Below are positions 8,497 to 21,299 of a DNA stretch of 64,000 nucleotides, in pieces. Each line of letters begins with the position of its first letter. Position 1 is the stretch's first letter. The notes under the pieces are model-generated. The model was not told the DNA's origin. It made no database searches and was given only the letters and a program-made list of their open reading frames with translations. The stretch comes from Bradyrhizobium sp. AZCC 2176 (GTDB lineage: Bacteria > Pseudomonadota > Alphaproteobacteria > Rhizobiales > Xanthobacteraceae). The position numbers and the translations under genes were made by a program. The stretch is taken from assembly GCF_036924645.1 (NCBI RefSeq), contig NZ_JAZHRX010000001.1, positions 2,666,001 to 2,730,000 of the forward strand, written 5' to 3'.

Positions 8497-8945
8497 GGGG
8501 CGGCTCCTTCTTTCTTCCACCGGTAGTATTTCATCACAAAGCCCGTCATCGGCTCGACCTGCTCCCTCTCGAACGCAAAGCCTTCGCGCTCGTACCAGCG
8601 CCAGGCCTTTTCGTTCTCGCGCACGCAGCGCAGCCAGATTTCATCCGGCAATTGTTGTCGCGTGAAGGCAAGCAAGCGCCGCCCGAGACCATCACTTTGA
8701 TATTGCGGCGCGACGAACAACTGGTCGAGACGCAGGTTGGACAGATGCAAGGCCAGCACGCCATTGCCGTCGGCGACGTAAAGGCTCCAGCCCTTTTCCA
8801 CTTCCATCGGGACACGCGCGCGTAATTTTTCCAGCAGCGTATCGCTGGCGCCTTCCAGCCCGGTCGAGACCCAGCTGTTCATCCAGACGCGGGCGATCTC
8901 GTCATATTCGTCTGATCGGGCTGGTCGGATGCTGATTTGTGACAC
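8493..8945 (-). CDS. GNAT-family N-acetyltransferase
   Basis: The 150-residue protein has the GNAT fold: IRPARSDEYDEIARVW at the N-terminus, motif A with the acetyl-CoA loop LFVAPQYQSDGLGRRLL and motif B VRENEKAWRWYEREGF. The start is GTG at 8945 with GGGGA upstream; no better ATG exists. It begins 28 bp after the end of oxyR on the same strand, so it is probably co-transcribed with oxyR. Its stop overlaps the start of the GST remnant. The substrate is unknown. Confidence 0.85.
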   Translation of the reverse strand: MSQISIRPARSDEYDEIARVWMNSWVSTGLEGASDTLLEKLRARVPMEVEKGWSLYVADGNGVLALHLSNLRLDQLFVAPQYQSDGLGRRLLAFTRQQLPDEIWLRCVRENEKAWRWYEREGFAFEREQVEPMTGFVMKYYRWKKEGAAP

Positions 8946-8973
8946 GGCTTGTATCCCCGAGACGGTTGGCTCG

Positions 8974-12162
<3,189 letters not shown>

Positions 12163-12188
12163 GGCTTAGCGGAAACGCAATGACAAAA

Positions 12189-12217
12189 CAAAGGGCGGCC
12201 GAAAGGCCGCCCTTTTT
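12189..12217. terminator. Bidirectional intrinsic terminator between katG and sod
   Basis: AAGGGCGGCC-GAAA-GGCCGCCCTTTTT forms a strong GC stem with a T-tract on the plus strand and an A-tract that becomes a T-tract on the minus strand. It serves the convergent katG and sod genes. Confidence 0.85.
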
Positions 12218-12235
12218 CGTGCCGCTGAATCCAGA

Positions 12236-12985
12236 TTACGCGCCGAGCGTACCGGCCTTCGCGGCGGCATAACGTTCCGCGATCTTGGCCCAGTTCACCG
12301 TATTCCACCACGCCTTCAGATAATCGGCGCGACGGTTCTGGTAGTTCAGGTAATAGGCGTGCTCCCAGACGTCATTGCCCATCAAGGCGCGCTTGCCGTC
12401 CATCATCGGGTTGTCCTGGTTCGGCCGGGTCTCGATCGCAAGCTTGCCGTCCTTGCTGACGGTCACGAACACCCAGCCGGAGCCGAACTGGCGACCGCCC
12501 GCGGCGTTGAAGTCGTTCTGGAATTTTTCCATGCCGCCGAGATCGCGGTCGATCGCAGCCAGCACCTCGCCCTCGGGCTTGCCGCCGTTCGGGCCCATGA
12601 TTTCCCAGAACATGGTGTGGTTGGCGTGGCCGCCGAGATTGTTGCGGACGGTGAACTTGATGCTGTCGTCCAGCGCATTCAGATTGCCGAGCACGTCCTC
12701 TATCTTCGCCGTTCCCAACTGGGCATTGGTTTTGGCGACATTGTTGAGGTTGTCGACATAGGCGCCGTGGTGCTTGTCGTGATGGATTTCCATCGTCTTG
12801 GCGTCGATATGGGGTTCGAACGCATTGGTCGGATAGGTCAGCGGCGGCAGCGTGAACGGGCCGGCTGCGGCGGCGGGCGCCGGGGCTGGCGCCGCGGCCT
12901 GCGCGAAGACGACGCGCGGGGTCGCGGCCATGGCAGCGACACCGGTTGCGGCAAACATCAGTTGACGCCGGGACATGAATGACAT
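12236..12985 (-). CDS. Fe/Mn superoxide dismutase with Tat signal peptide
   Basis: The 249-residue protein disproportionates superoxide. A twin-arginine signal, MSFMSRRQLMF plus a hydrophobic stretch and likely cleavage near VFAQ-AA, precedes an Ala/Pro-rich linker. The SOD domain starts at FTLPPLTYP. Metal-site and active-site blocks are EIHHDKHHGAYV, GGHANHTMFW and DVWEHAYYLNYQNRR. ATG at 12985 has AAGGAG with good spacing; the longer ORF start at 13009 is unsupported. The Tat signal indicates export of folded, metal-loaded enzyme to the periplasm. It is convergent with katG. Confidence 0.92.
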   Translation of the reverse strand: MSFMSRRQLMFAATGVAAMAATPRVVFAQAAAPAPAPAAAAGPFTLPPLTYPTNAFEPHIDAKTMEIHHDKHHGAYVDNLNNVAKTNAQLGTAKIEDVLGNLNALDDSIKFTVRNNLGGHANHTMFWEIMGPNGGKPEGEVLAAIDRDLGGMEKFQNDFNAAGGRQFGSGWVFVTVSKDGKLAIETRPNQDNPMMDGKRALMGNDVWEHAYYLNYQNRRADYLKAWWNTVNWAKIAERYAAAKAGTLGA

Positions 12986-13162
12986 CGGTTTCTCCTTACC
13001 TGTGGGCAATTGGTGTGGGTACCTGTGAACGGGACGCCGTACGCCGCTGCGCGCGGCAAGCTACTGGTGACTATCGGAATCGGGTTTCGTTTTCTGTCTT
13101 CGCGCCCTGCGGCGGAACCGCACAGGTGCCTCAATACTCCCAATGTAACGCCGGCGGATAAC

Positions 13163-13193
13163 AAAAAAGGGCGGCCTTTCGGCCGCCCTTTGT
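13163..13193 (-). terminator. Hairpin with T-tract on the minus strand
   Basis: AAAGGGCGGCC-GAAA-GGCCGCCCTTTTTTG on the minus strand is nearly identical to the katG/sod terminator at 12189-12217. It lies between the end of pnp and the start of sod and would stop transcripts running in from pnp before sod. Confidence 0.75.
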
Positions 13194-13202
13194 TCACATT
13201 TT

Positions 13203-13254
13203 AGAGCGTTTTCAAGCGAAGTGGTTACCGGTTCGCGTGAAGAAAACGCGTCAA
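13203..13254. repeat. Short palindromic repeat (GAGCGTTTTCAAGCGAAGTG family)
   Basis: GAGCGTTTTC at one end pairs with GAAAACGC near the other, around the core GTGGTTACCGGTTCGCGTG. This sequence recurs widely in Bradyrhizobium and related intergenic DNA (recalled from the family, not searched). Confidence 0.75.
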
Positions 13255-13263
13255 GGAAAGACT

Positions 13264-13297
13264 GGAGCCCGGTTCTGATCCATCAGAACCGGGCTCC
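13264..13297 (-). terminator. Stem-loop after pnp, probable terminator
   Basis: A perfect 15-bp inverted repeat, GGAGCCCGGTTCTGA paired with TCAGAACCGGGCTCC around a 4-base loop, begins 10 bp downstream of the pnp stop. The minus-strand tail is AGTCTTTCC, only moderately T-rich. Confidence 0.6.
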
Positions 13298-13306
13298 GAC
13301 GATGCC

Positions 13307-15460
13307 TTATTCGCCGGCGGCTTCGCGCTGCGGCGCTTCCGCCTTCTGCTTGGCCTCGAGGTCCTCGCCGGTTGTCTGATCGACCACCTTCATCGACAGC
13401 CGCGTCTTGCCGCGGTCGTCGAAGCCGAGCAGCTTGACCTTGACCTTGTCGCCTTCCTTGACGACGTCGGAGGTCTTCTGCACGCGCGCCGAAGCGAGCT
13501 GGCTGATGTGGACGAGGCCGTCCTTGGCGCCGAAGAAGTTCACGAACGCGCCGAACTCCATCACCTTGACCACGGTGCCTTCGTAGATCTGGCCGATTTC
13601 CGGATCAGAGGCGATCGACTTGATCCACTTGATCGCAGCCTTCATCGCCTCGCCGTCGTTGGAGGCGACCTTGACGGTGCCGTCGTCCTCGATGTTGACC
13701 TTGGCGCCGGTCTTCTCGACGATCTCGCGGATCACCTTGCCGCCGGTGCCGATCACTTCCCGGATCTTGTCGGTCGCGATCTTGAAGGTCTCGATGCGCG
13801 GCGCATACTCGCCGAGCTCGGCGCGGGCGTTGGTGAGTGCCTTGGCCATTTCGCCGAGGATGTGGATACGCCCGTCCTTGGCCTGGCCGAGCGCGACCTT
13901 CATGATCTCCTCGGTGATGCCCTCGATCTTGATGTCCATCTGCAGCGAGGTGATGCCCTGGTCGGTGCCGGCCACCTTGAAGTCCATGTCGCCGAGATGA
14001 TCCTCGTCACCGAGGATGTCGGACAGAACCGCAAAGCGCGAACCTTCCAGAATCAGGCCCATCGCGATACCCGCGGTCGGCCGCTTCAGGGGAACGCCCG
14101 CATCCATCAGCGCCAGCGAGGCGCCGCACACCGAAGCCATCGACGAGGAGCCATTGGATTCGGTGATCTCGGAGACAACGCGCACCGTGTAGGGGAATTC
14201 ATGGTGCGGCGGCAGGACCGGATGGATCGCGCGCCAGGCCAGCTTGCCGTGGCCGATTTCGCGGCGCTTGGTGCCGCCGAGGCGTCCGGTTTCACCGACC
14301 GAGTAGGGAGGGAAGTTGTAGTGCAGCAGGAACGTCTCTTTATACGTTCCCGACAGCGCGTCGATATACTGCTCGTCCTCGCCGGTGCCGAGCGTGGTCA
14401 CGACCATCGCCTGGGTTTCACCGCGGGTGAACAGCGCCGAGCCGTGGGCGCGCGGCAGCACGCCGACTTCGGCGATGATGTTGCGCACGGTCTTGGAATC
14501 GCGGCCGTCGATGCGCTTGCCGGTGTCGAGGATGTTCCAGCGAACGATCTTGGCTTCGAGCTCCTTGAACACGCCGGCGATGCGCAGCTTGTCGTATTTC
14601 GGCTCCTGCCCTTCCGGGAAGTAGTGCGCCATCACCTTTTCCTTGGCCTTGCCGACCGCGGCGTAGCGGTCCTGCTTGACCGGGATGGCGTAGGCGGAGC
14701 GCAGCTCCTGCTCGATCAGGCCGAGCATTTCCTTCTCGATCTCGCTGTTGTCGATGATGGTGACCTCGCGCGGATCCTTCGCGGCCTTCTCGGCCAGTTC
14801 GATGATCGCCTTGATCACCGGCTGAAAGTGGCGATGACCGAACATCACAGCGCCGAGCATGATCTCTTCCGAGAGCTCCTTGGCTTCGGACTCGACCATC
14901 AGCACCGCGTCCGACGTGCCGGCGACGACCAGTTCGAGCTGCGTGTCGGCCATTTCATCGAGCGTCGGATTGAGGATGTATTCGTCGTTGCTGAAGGCAA
15001 CGCGCGCGGCGCCGATCGGTCCCTTGAACGGCACGCCCGACAGCGTCAGCGCCGCGGAGGCGGCGACCATCGCCACTACGTCGGGATCGTTCTCCATGTC
15101 GTGCGAGAGCACGGTGACGATTACTTGGGTCTCGTTGCGCCAGCCATCGGCGAACAAGGGCCGGATCGGGCGGTCGATCAGGCGGGAGACCAGCGTCTCC
15201 TTTTCGGTCGGGCGTCCTTCGCGCTTGAAATAGCCGCCGGGAATGCGGCCCGCGGCGTAGGTCTTTTCCTGGTAGTCGACGGTCAGCGGCAGGAAGTCGA
15301 CGCCCTCGCGCGGCGCTTTCGCGGCGACGACGGTGGCGAGCACGACGGTTTCGCCATACGTGGCGAGCACGGCGCCGTCGGCCTGACGGGCGATCTTGCC
15401 GGTTTCCAGCTTGAGGGGACGTCCACCCCAGTCGATTTCGACGGAATGCTTATTGAACAT
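13307..15460 (-). CDS. pnp: Polyribonucleotide nucleotidyltransferase (PNPase)
   Basis: PNPase degrades RNA phosphorolytically from the 3' end and is a core degradosome enzyme. The 717-residue protein has two RNase PH domains (residues ~1-230 and ~310-545), the connecting helical domain, a KH domain ([21 protein letters not shown]) and a C-terminal S1 domain ([20 protein letters not shown]). ATG at 15460 ([13 protein letters not shown]) is the conserved start; a longer frame to 15508 is not needed. It follows rpsO by 319 bp at the end of the translation operon, the usual rpsO-pnp pairing. Confidence 0.97.
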   Translation of the reverse strand: MFNKHSVEIDWGGRPLKLETGKIARQADGAVLATYGETVVLATVVAAKAPREGVDFLPLTVDYQEKTYAAGRIPGGYFKREGRPTEKETLVSRLIDRPIRPLFADGWRNETQVIVTVLSHDMENDPDVVAMVAASAALTLSGVPFKGPIGAARVAFSNDEYILNPTLDEMADTQLELVVAGTSDAVLMVESEAKELSEEIMLGAVMFGHRHFQPVIKAIIELAEKAAKDPREVTIIDNSEIEKEMLGLIEQELRSAYAIPVKQDRYAAVGKAKEKVMAHYFPEGQEPKYDKLRIAGVFKELEAKIVRWNILDTGKRIDGRDSKTVRNIIAEVGVLPRAHGSALFTRGETQAMVVTTLGTGEDEQYIDALSGTYKETFLLHYNFPPYSVGETGRLGGTKRREIGHGKLAWRAIHPVLPPHHEFPYTVRVVSEITESNGSSSMASVCGASLALMDAGVPLKRPTAGIAMGLILEGSRFAVLSDILGDEDHLGDMDFKVAGTDQGITSLQMDIKIEGITEEIMKVALGQAKDGRIHILGEMAKALTNARAELGEYAPRIETFKIATDKIREVIGTGGKVIREIVEKTGAKVNIEDDGTVKVASNDGEAMKAAIKWIKSIASDPEIGQIYEGTVVKVMEFGAFVNFFGAKDGLVHISQLASARVQKTSDVVKEGDKVKVKLLGFDDRGKTRLSMKVVDQTTGEDLEAKQKAEAPQREAAGE

Positions 15461-15779
15461 AGTGGTTTCTTTCATGGGTTCACGAGAGAGCGGAGCCCAG
15501 AAACACAAAGACCATGCGCAAGATTGCGGGACGCTGGTCGCAATGCGCGATCAGCATCCGGCGATCCTGCCATGGTCTTCATCTTTCGGATGGCGTCCAT
15601 CCTCTCGGCAGTCACGGGCACCTTGCCCTGTCCAGCGGCCGGATTGCTGCTGGACGTTTGTCGAGCACGATCCTTCTCGGATGATGCTCCTTGCGCATGA
15701 TCGTCTCCCAAAACGGGAGTCCGTTTTCTTCGGAAGATCAGGCGAAAACGCGCGCAAGCTGCGCGCGCGTACTCTCAAA
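15461..15779. other. rpsO-pnp intergenic region, 319 bp, no gene recognised
   Basis: Besides the rpsO terminator (15744-15771), the stretch includes GTTTTGGGAGACGATCATGCGC-like sequence that resembles dispersed intergenic repeats. A 79-codon open frame here has no recognisable domain or ribosome binding site. A pnp promoter is expected but not identified with confidence. Confidence 0.5.
15744..15771 (-). terminator. rpsO terminator
   Basis: The minus strand reads CGCGCGCAGCTTGCGCGCG followed by TTTTCG, a GC-rich stem with a short T-tract about 10 bp past the rpsO stop. Partial read-through would supply pnp. Confidence 0.7.
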
Positions 15780-16049
15780 TCAACGACGAATGTTATGCTT
15801 TTCGAGCAACGCCTTGTAACGCGCCTCGTCCTTCTTCTTGATGTAGTCGAGAAGCGAACGGCGCGTCGACACGAGCTTCAGAAGGCCGCGGCGTGAATGA
15901 TTGTCCTTCACGTGGGTCTTGAAATGGCCCGTGAGATTGTTGATGCGTTCCGACAGGATCGCAACCTGGACCTCGGGCGAGCCGGTGTCGCCGGCCTTGT
16001 TGGCATTCGTCTTGATGACTTCCGCTTTGCGTTCGGCGGTAATCGACAT
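15780..16049 (-). CDS. rpsO: 30S ribosomal protein S15
   Basis: S15 is an 89-residue primary 16S rRNA-binding protein of the small subunit. The sequence ([15 protein letters not shown], then [40 protein letters not shown]) is the full-length family pattern. ATG at 16049 is the conserved start. It lies 2 bp from the truB stop in the operon. Confidence 0.98.
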   Translation of the reverse strand: MSITAERKAEVIKTNANKAGDTGSPEVQVAILSERINNLTGHFKTHVKDNHSRRGLLKLVSTRRSLLDYIKKKDEARYKALLEKHNIRR

Positions 16050-16051
16050 CG

Positions 16052-17221
16052 TCAAACTCTCTCATTGCTGCGACCGGGACTGGCAGTCAGCCCGGTCAGG
16101 TTGAACACGCGCTTGGGGATGAGTTCGCCATTGCCAATTTCAGCAAGCGCCAAAAGACGGCCTGCCACCGTGACATAGACTGTGCCGCTACTATTGGGCG
16201 CATCCCGTCCGCGCAACAAAACGGCCTGGCCCCTGTGGAGCCTTGCCGCATCAGCCCGTGTGACGGCCAGTGCCGGGATGTCGTCCAGCGCGGTCTCAAC
16301 GGGCAAAAGCGCGTCGGCGAGGCTTCCCTCGCCAGACGCGGCTCTATTGCATAAAGCCTCCAACTCTTCCAGCGGAATCATGTCCGTCTCGCGGAATGGG
16401 CCGACCAAAGTCCGCCGCAACGCGCAGATATGGCCGAAACAGCCCAGAATCCGGCCGATATCGCGGGCCAAGGCCCGGACATAGGTCCCCTTGCCGCACT
16501 CGGCCTCGAACACGGACTGGCCGTTATCTCTATGTTCTACAAGGGTTAATTCGTGAATCTCGACCGGCCGGGACTTCAGTTCGACGGTTTCGCCGTCCCG
16601 CGCCAGGTCGTAGGCGCGCTCGCCTTGGACCTTGATGGCGGAATATTGCGGCGGGATCTGTTCGATCAGGCCGGTGAACTGCGGCAGCAGGGCCCGGATC
16701 GCGTCGGCTGACGGCTTGAGCTCGCTGGTCTTGACCACCCGACCCTCGGTATCGTCGGTGTCGCGCTCCTCGCCCCAGGCGACCGTGAAGCGGTAGCGCT
16801 TGCGGCCGTCCATCACGAACGGAACCGTCTTGGTGGCCTCGCCGAGCGCGATCGGCAGACCGCCGGACGCCAGCGGATCGAGCGTGCCGGCATGGCCCGC
16901 CCGCTTGGCCTGGAACAGGCGCTTGAGCACGGCCACCGCATGCGTCGAGGTCATGCCGATCGGCTTGTCGAGAATCACCCAGCCATGGACGTCGCGCTTG
17001 TCGCGACGCGGCTGGTTGTTCTGGCGCGGCTGCTTGGTGTGGCGCGGATCGTTGTTGCTGCGGCGCTGGCCTTCATCGACGCGGCGCTCATCGTTGCGAC
17101 GTTCGTCGCCGGCGCGACGTTCGTCGTCGCCGTCCGACTCTCCCGAAAAAATATTTTTATCAGCGTCGTGCGAATCGGCAGTTTGCTGCGCGATCACGCC
17201 GTTGGCGGTGGGCATCATCAT
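16052..17221 (-). CDS. truB: tRNA pseudouridine-55 synthase TruB with long N-terminal extension
   Basis: TruB converts U55 of the tRNA T-loop to pseudouridine. The catalytic Asp115 is in [12 protein letters not shown], and [18 protein letters not shown] marks the start of the catalytic domain at residue ~79. The first ~78 residues are a low-complexity, highly charged extension (repeated DERR/NDERR and [12 protein letters not shown]). Most TruB proteins start near the catalytic domain. The start is one of three tandem ATGs (17221, 17218, 17215) or the preceding GTG; ATG at 17221 overlaps the rbfA stop by one base short of a full codon, giving translational coupling. A PUA-like C-terminal domain follows residue ~300. 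Confidence 0.94.
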   Translation of the reverse strand: MMMPTANGVIAQQTADSHDADKNIFSGESDGDDERRAGDERRNDERRVDEGQRRSNNDPRHTKQPRQNNQPRRDKRDVHGWVILDKPIGMTSTHAVAVLKRLFQAKRAGHAGTLDPLASGGLPIALGEATKTVPFVMDGRKRYRFTVAWGEERDTDDTEGRVVKTSELKPSADAIRALLPQFTGLIEQIPPQYSAIKVQGERAYDLARDGETVELKSRPVEIHELTLVEHRDNGQSVFEAECGKGTYVRALARDIGRILGCFGHICALRRTLVGPFRETDMIPLEELEALCNRAASGEGSLADALLPVETALDDIPALAVTRADAARLHRGQAVLLRGRDAPNSSGTVYVTVAGRLLALAEIGNGELIPKRVFNLTGLTASPGRSNERV

Positions 17222-17634
17222 CACTTGTCGTCCGAATCGGGTGCGAGATCTCTTTGCACCGCAGGTGTTCTCAGTAATTTCTCGATCCGTTCCGCTTCGT
17301 CGAATCGCTCGTCGGTGCGGAAGCGGAGGTCAGGGGCAAATTTCAGGTTAACGCGGTGAGCGATCTCGCCGCGCAGGAACTTCTTGTTGCGCTCGAGCGC
17401 AGCGATCACGATGTCGGTGTCGCGGCCGCCGAGCGGCATCACGTAGATCGTCGCAAGTTTCAGGTCAGGCGACATCCTCACCTCGGGGACGGTGATGATG
17501 TGGCCTTCGAGATCCGGATCGTGAACGCTACCCTGCGACAGAATATCGGCGACGGCATGGCGCACGGTCTCGCCAACGCGCAATTGCCGTTGCGAGCCGC
17601 CGGGGGCGGAACCCTTGGTGTGATGGCGGGGCAT
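17221..17634 (-). CDS. rbfA: 30S ribosome-binding factor RbfA
   Basis: RbfA is a KH-type factor for late 30S maturation and cold adaptation. The 137-residue protein has the family pattern [28 protein letters not shown] and the C-terminal [20 protein letters not shown] at 17634 (MPRHHTKG) is the likely start, five codons inside the longest frame. Its stop overlaps the tandem start codons of truB. Confidence 0.95.
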   Translation of the reverse strand: MPRHHTKGSAPGGSQRQLRVGETVRHAVADILSQGSVHDPDLEGHIITVPEVRMSPDLKLATIYVMPLGGRDTDIVIAALERNKKFLRGEIAHRVNLKFAPDLRFRTDERFDEAERIEKLLRTPAVQRDLAPDSDDK

Positions 17635-17652
17635 TTGTCGAAATCCCAATTG

Positions 17653-17765
17653 TCCTCATCACCCGCGAAAGCGAGTGACCCAGTATTCCGTGCTCAACGT
17701 TAATTGCGGTGACTACTGGATGCCCCGCCCCAGTGCACAATTGCGCACAAGGCGGGGCATGACGG
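17653..17765. repeat. Intergenic repeat with CAATTG core
   Basis: The element begins CCTCATCACCCGCGAAAGCG and ends with an inverted repeat CCCCGCC ... GGCGGGG around TGCACAATTGCGCA (17734-17747). Elements with the same core occur at 50685-50817 and 57618-57762. It lies between infB and rbfA inside the operon. Confidence 0.7.
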
Positions 17766-17802
17766 TTAGTTCAAAATTCCAGACTCGTCGCAAGATTTGG
17801 AC

Positions 17803-20466
17803 TTACAAAGAGCGCTGGATGGTCTCTACGCGGTAACACTCGATCACGTCGCCGACACGCATGTCGCTGTAATTCTCGAACGCCATGCCGCATTCCTGGC
17901 CGGATTGCACTTCCTTCACTTCGTCCTTGAAGCGCTTCAGCGTCGAGAGCTTGCCTTCATGCACCACGACGTTGTCGCGGATCAGGCGAACATTGGCGCC
18001 GCGCTCCACGGTGCCGTCGGTGACGCGGCAGCCGGCGACCTTGCCGACCTTGGAAATGTTGAACACTTCCAGGATCTGGGCGTTGCCGAGCATGGTTTCG
18101 CGCAGCGTCGGCGCGAGCAGGCCGGACATCGCCTTTTTGATGTCGTCGACGAGATCGTAGATGATGTTGTAATAGCGGATCTCGATGCCGTTGCGCTTGG
18201 CAGCTGCTGCGGCCTCCTTGTTGGCGCGCACCGAGAAGCCGATGATCGCAGCGTTGAAACCTTCCGCCAGCGTGACGTCGGATTCCGAGATGCCGCCGAC
18301 GCCTGCATGCAGGATGCGGGCTGCAACTTCGTCGGTGCCGAGCTTTTCCAGCGAACCCAAAATGGCTTCGAGCGAGCCCTGCACGTCGGCCTTCACGATC
18401 AGCGGGAATTCCTTGCGGCCCGCGGTCTTGAGCTGCGACATCATCTGTTCGAGCGAGCCGCGCATGCCGGAGATCGATGCGGCGGCGTTCTCGCGCTTCT
18501 GGTGGGCGCGATAGCTCGTGACCTGGCGGGCGCGGGCTTCGTTCTCGACGACGGCAAGGCGGTCGCCGGCCTCCGGCGGGCCATTGAAGCCGAGCACCTC
18601 GACCGGCACCGAAGGTCCGGCCTCGTCGATGTTCTCGCCCTGGTCGGAGATCAGCGCGCGGACGCGGCCCATTTCGGCGCCGGCCACGATGATGTCGCCG
18701 ACCTTGAGCGTGCCGCGCTGAACCAGCACGGTGGCGACCGGACCGCGGCCGCGATCGAGCTTGGCTTCGATCACGGTGCCTTCCGCCGGACGCTCCGAGT
18801 TGGTCTTGAGATCGAGCAGTTCGGCCTGCAGCGCGATCATCTCGAGCAGCTTGTCGAGATTGGTCTTGTTCTTGGCGGACACCTCGACGTCGACGACTTC
18901 GCCGCCGAACGACTCGACCTGGACCTCGTGCTGCAGCAGTTCGGTGCGCACGCGCTCCGCCCTGGCGTCGGGCTTGTCGATCTTGTTGATCGCCACGATC
19001 ATCGGAACCTTCGCGGCCTTGGCGTGGTTGATCGCTTCCACTGTCTGCGGCATGACGCCGTCATCGGCCGCCACCACCAGGATCACGATATCGGTGACCT
19101 TGGCGCCGCGCGCGCGCATCGCGGTGAACGCGGCGTGGCCGGGCGTATCGATGAAGGTGATCTTCTTGCCGCTTTCCGGCGAGCTCACCTGATAGGCGCC
19201 GATATGCTGGGTAATGCCGCCGGCTTCGCCCGACACCACGTTGGCGTGGCGGAGCGCGTCGAGCAGCGAGGTCTTGCCGTGGTCGACATGGCCCATCACG
19301 GTGACGACCGGCGAGCGCGGCTCGGTATCGGTGGAGTCATCGACGACGTCGAACAGGCCCTCTTCGACGTCGGACGCCGCGACGCGCTTGACGGAGTGGC
19401 CCAATTCCTCGGCGATCAACTGCGCGGTGTCGGCATCGATCACGTCGGTGATCTTGTGCATCGCGCCCTGCTTCATCAGCAGGCGGATGACGTCGACCGC
19501 GCGCTCCGACATGCGGTTGGCGAGTTCCTGGATGGTGATGGCTTCCGGAATCGTGACCTCGCGGACCAGCTTTTCCTTCGGCTCGTTCGAGGCGTGTCCC
19601 TTCAGGCGCTGGGTACGGCGGCGGAACGACGCGATCGACCGTTCGCGCACGTCGTCGGCGTTGAGCGCGGTGACCAGCGTCAGGCGGCCGCGTTCCTTTT
19701 GTGGGCCCGGCTTGTGGGTGGTCTTGGGGGGCACTGCGGGGCGCATGGCGCCGCCGGGGCCGCGGCGAATCTGGCGCGGACCTTCATCCTCGTCGGAACC
19801 GTCGGCGGCAACGCCGGGGGCGCGTGCGGGCGGCGCTGCTGCTGCAGTCGGACGGGCGCCAGCCGGGCGGGCTGCGGCCGGTCGGGCCGCAGCGGGTGCC
19901 GGCGTCGCCGCGGGCTTGGCCTCGGCCTCGCCAAATCGCTTCTTGGCCTCGACTTCGGCCTTGCGCTTGGCTTCCTCTTCCTGCCGGTGCCGCTCTTCCT
20001 CGGCCTTGCGGCGGGCTTCGGCGGCCTCGCGTTCGGCCTGTTCGATGCCTTCACGGCTGGCGCGGCGCTTGGCTTCTTCCTCGGCTAGCCGCCGTTCCTC
20101 GACTTCGCGCACCTTGGCGTCGGCCAGCGCGCTGGCGCGGGCGGAACGCTCGTCTTCCGTCAGCGTCCGCAGCACCACGCCCGAACCGCTGCGCGGCGCG
20201 GCCGATGGCGTTGCCGCGGGGCGGGAGAGGGGAGCCTTTGCAGCGGGGGCGGCTGCCTTGGCGGCGGCCGGCTCGGGCGCATGCGTTTCGGTTGCGGGCG
20301 TATCGCCGCCGAGGCGGCGCTTGCCACGCTTTTCGACCACGACCTGCTTGGTCCGGCCATGGCTGAAGCTCTGGCGCACGGTGCCCGTCTCGACCCGCGG
20401 CTTCAGCGTCAAGGTCTTGGTCGGAACACTCAGAGTCTTGTCGCCAGGCGTTTTGGTATCAACCAT
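17803..20466 (-). CDS. infB: Translation initiation factor IF-2
   Basis: IF-2 delivers initiator tRNA to the ribosome. The 887-residue GTPase has an alphaproteobacterial N-terminus, a long charged Ala/Glu/Arg-rich coiled-coil region (~100-290), the IF2_N motif ([20 protein letters not shown]), and a G domain with [14 protein letters not shown] (G1), DTPGHAAF (G3) and NKIDK (G4). The C-terminal initiator-tRNA-binding domains follow. ATG at 20466. It is preceded by the ylxR-like gene and followed by rbfA. Confidence 0.98.
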   Translation of the reverse strand: MVDTKTPGDKTLSVPTKTLTLKPRVETGTVRQSFSHGRTKQVVVEKRGKRRLGGDTPATETHAPEPAAAKAAAPAAKAPLSRPAATPSAAPRSGSGVVLRTLTEDERSARASALADAKVREVEERRLAEEEAKRRASREGIEQAEREAAEARRKAEEERHRQEEEAKRKAEVEAKKRFGEAEAKPAATPAPAAARPAAARPAGARPTAAAAPPARAPGVAADGSDEDEGPRQIRRGPGGAMRPAVPPKTTHKPGPQKERGRLTLVTALNADDVRERSIASFRRRTQRLKGHASNEPKEKLVREVTIPEAITIQELANRMSERAVDVIRLLMKQGAMHKITDVIDADTAQLIAEELGHSVKRVAASDVEEGLFDVVDDSTDTEPRSPVVTVMGHVDHGKTSLLDALRHANVVSGEAGGITQHIGAYQVSSPESGKKITFIDTPGHAAFTAMRARGAKVTDIVILVVAADDGVMPQTVEAINHAKAAKVPMIVAINKIDKPDARAERVRTELLQHEVQVESFGGEVVDVEVSAKNKTNLDKLLEMIALQAELLDLKTNSERPAEGTVIEAKLDRGRGPVATVLVQRGTLKVGDIIVAGAEMGRVRALISDQGENIDEAGPSVPVEVLGFNGPPEAGDRLAVVENEARARQVTSYRAHQKRENAAASISGMRGSLEQMMSQLKTAGRKEFPLIVKADVQGSLEAILGSLEKLGTDEVAARILHAGVGGISESDVTLAEGFNAAIIGFSVRANKEAAAAAKRNGIEIRYYNIIYDLVDDIKKAMSGLLAPTLRETMLGNAQILEVFNISKVGKVAGCRVTDGTVERGANVRLIRDNVVVHEGKLSTLKRFKDEVKEVQSGQECGMAFENYSDMRVGDVIECYRVETIQRSL

Positions 20467-20543
20467 TCAGCAGTCCTAATCTCGTTACGTTGTGCGCATT
20501 CGCACAGTCATTGATGCAAAGCTTCGGAAGCAGTCGTCGTCCG

Positions 20544-21224
20544 TCAGAATTTCTGGCCGCCATCCCCGGTCTTGTCGTCATCGGCCATCCGGTATCGAAC
20601 CAGGATCTGGCAGCGCGACAGGAACGTCTTGCTCGCCGGGCCCGCGAGCAGCGCAGCATGTATCACATTTGCCCGGCCCAGTGCCAAATCCAATTGTGCC
20701 GAGGTTAAAGCGGTAACGATCGGTAAACCCCGCGATTCACCAATATTTCCGCTCCTTTGCCCGGCGATAGCGTCCAATTTGCGGATTCCGTCGGCCGCGC
20801 CGTCGGAAGCGTGAATCAGGGCTCCGGCCCTGCCCTGTTCGAGCAGGCCCTCCACCTTGGCAAAGCCGGAAATGACCTGGCCGGCCTTGGCCGCCATGGC
20901 CAGCGCCTCGGTGCAACTCCGTTCCAGCAGGGCCTCGGTATCGGCGGGAAGGGTCGCCGCGACCCGGACGTCGCGCTTGAACCCTCGTCTAAATTGGTGA
21001 CGCCGCACCGCTTCCGCAACCGTCCGGCGCGAGGCCGAAACCCACAGGCCGCGGCCGGGCAATTTTCGCTTCAAATCGGGGACTACTTCGCCCGACGGGG
21101 CGACCACAAAGCGGATCAGTTCGTCGATCGGCCGCACCTCGCGACTGACCGCGCACATCCGCATGGTCGCGGACTTGTCGGTCCGCGGTCCATGGTCGAG
21201 ATCGGGGTCAGCCAAAGCGAGCAT
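20544..21224 (-). CDS. YlxR-family RNA-binding protein with L7Ae-like C-terminal domain
   Basis: The 226-residue protein sits between nusA and infB, the standard site for ylxR. The N-terminal ~90 residues show the YlxR (DUF448) pattern: RMCAVSREVRPIDELIRFV, PSGEVVPDLKRKLPGRGLWVS and a conserved Arg. The C-terminal half (residues ~95-215: LLEQGRAGALIHASDGAADG, ALGRANVIHAALL) resembles a ribosomal L7Ae-like domain, a fusion common in alphaproteobacteria. YlxR/RnpM proteins bind RNA and have been linked to RNase P in Firmicutes; the role here is inferred. Confidence 0.88.
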   Translation of the reverse strand: MLALADPDLDHGPRTDKSATMRMCAVSREVRPIDELIRFVVAPSGEVVPDLKRKLPGRGLWVSASRRTVAEAVRRHQFRRGFKRDVRVAATLPADTEALLERSCTEALAMAAKAGQVISGFAKVEGLLEQGRAGALIHASDGAADGIRKLDAIAGQRSGNIGESRGLPIVTALTSAQLDLALGRANVIHAALLAGPASKTFLSRCQILVRYRMADDDKTGDGGQKF

Positions 21225-21299
21225 GCCTGTTTAGTGGCTCCGGTCATCTGCGCACGGACTGCGCGCAGAAAAGAGTTTCGGTGTTGCGCAGCACGCGCA

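Noticed and set aside
13508..15700. Open frame of 730 codons antisense to pnp
   Set aside because: Composition is that of reversed pnp codons, with no family match and no ribosome binding site.
15472..15711. 79-codon frame between rpsO and pnp
   Set aside because: No binding site, no recognisable domain, and it overlaps repeat-like sequence.
17797..20088. Open frame of 763 codons antisense to infB
   Set aside because: It lies inside the opposite strand of infB, has Asp/His/Arg-rich composition and no domain; it arises from high-GC codon bias.
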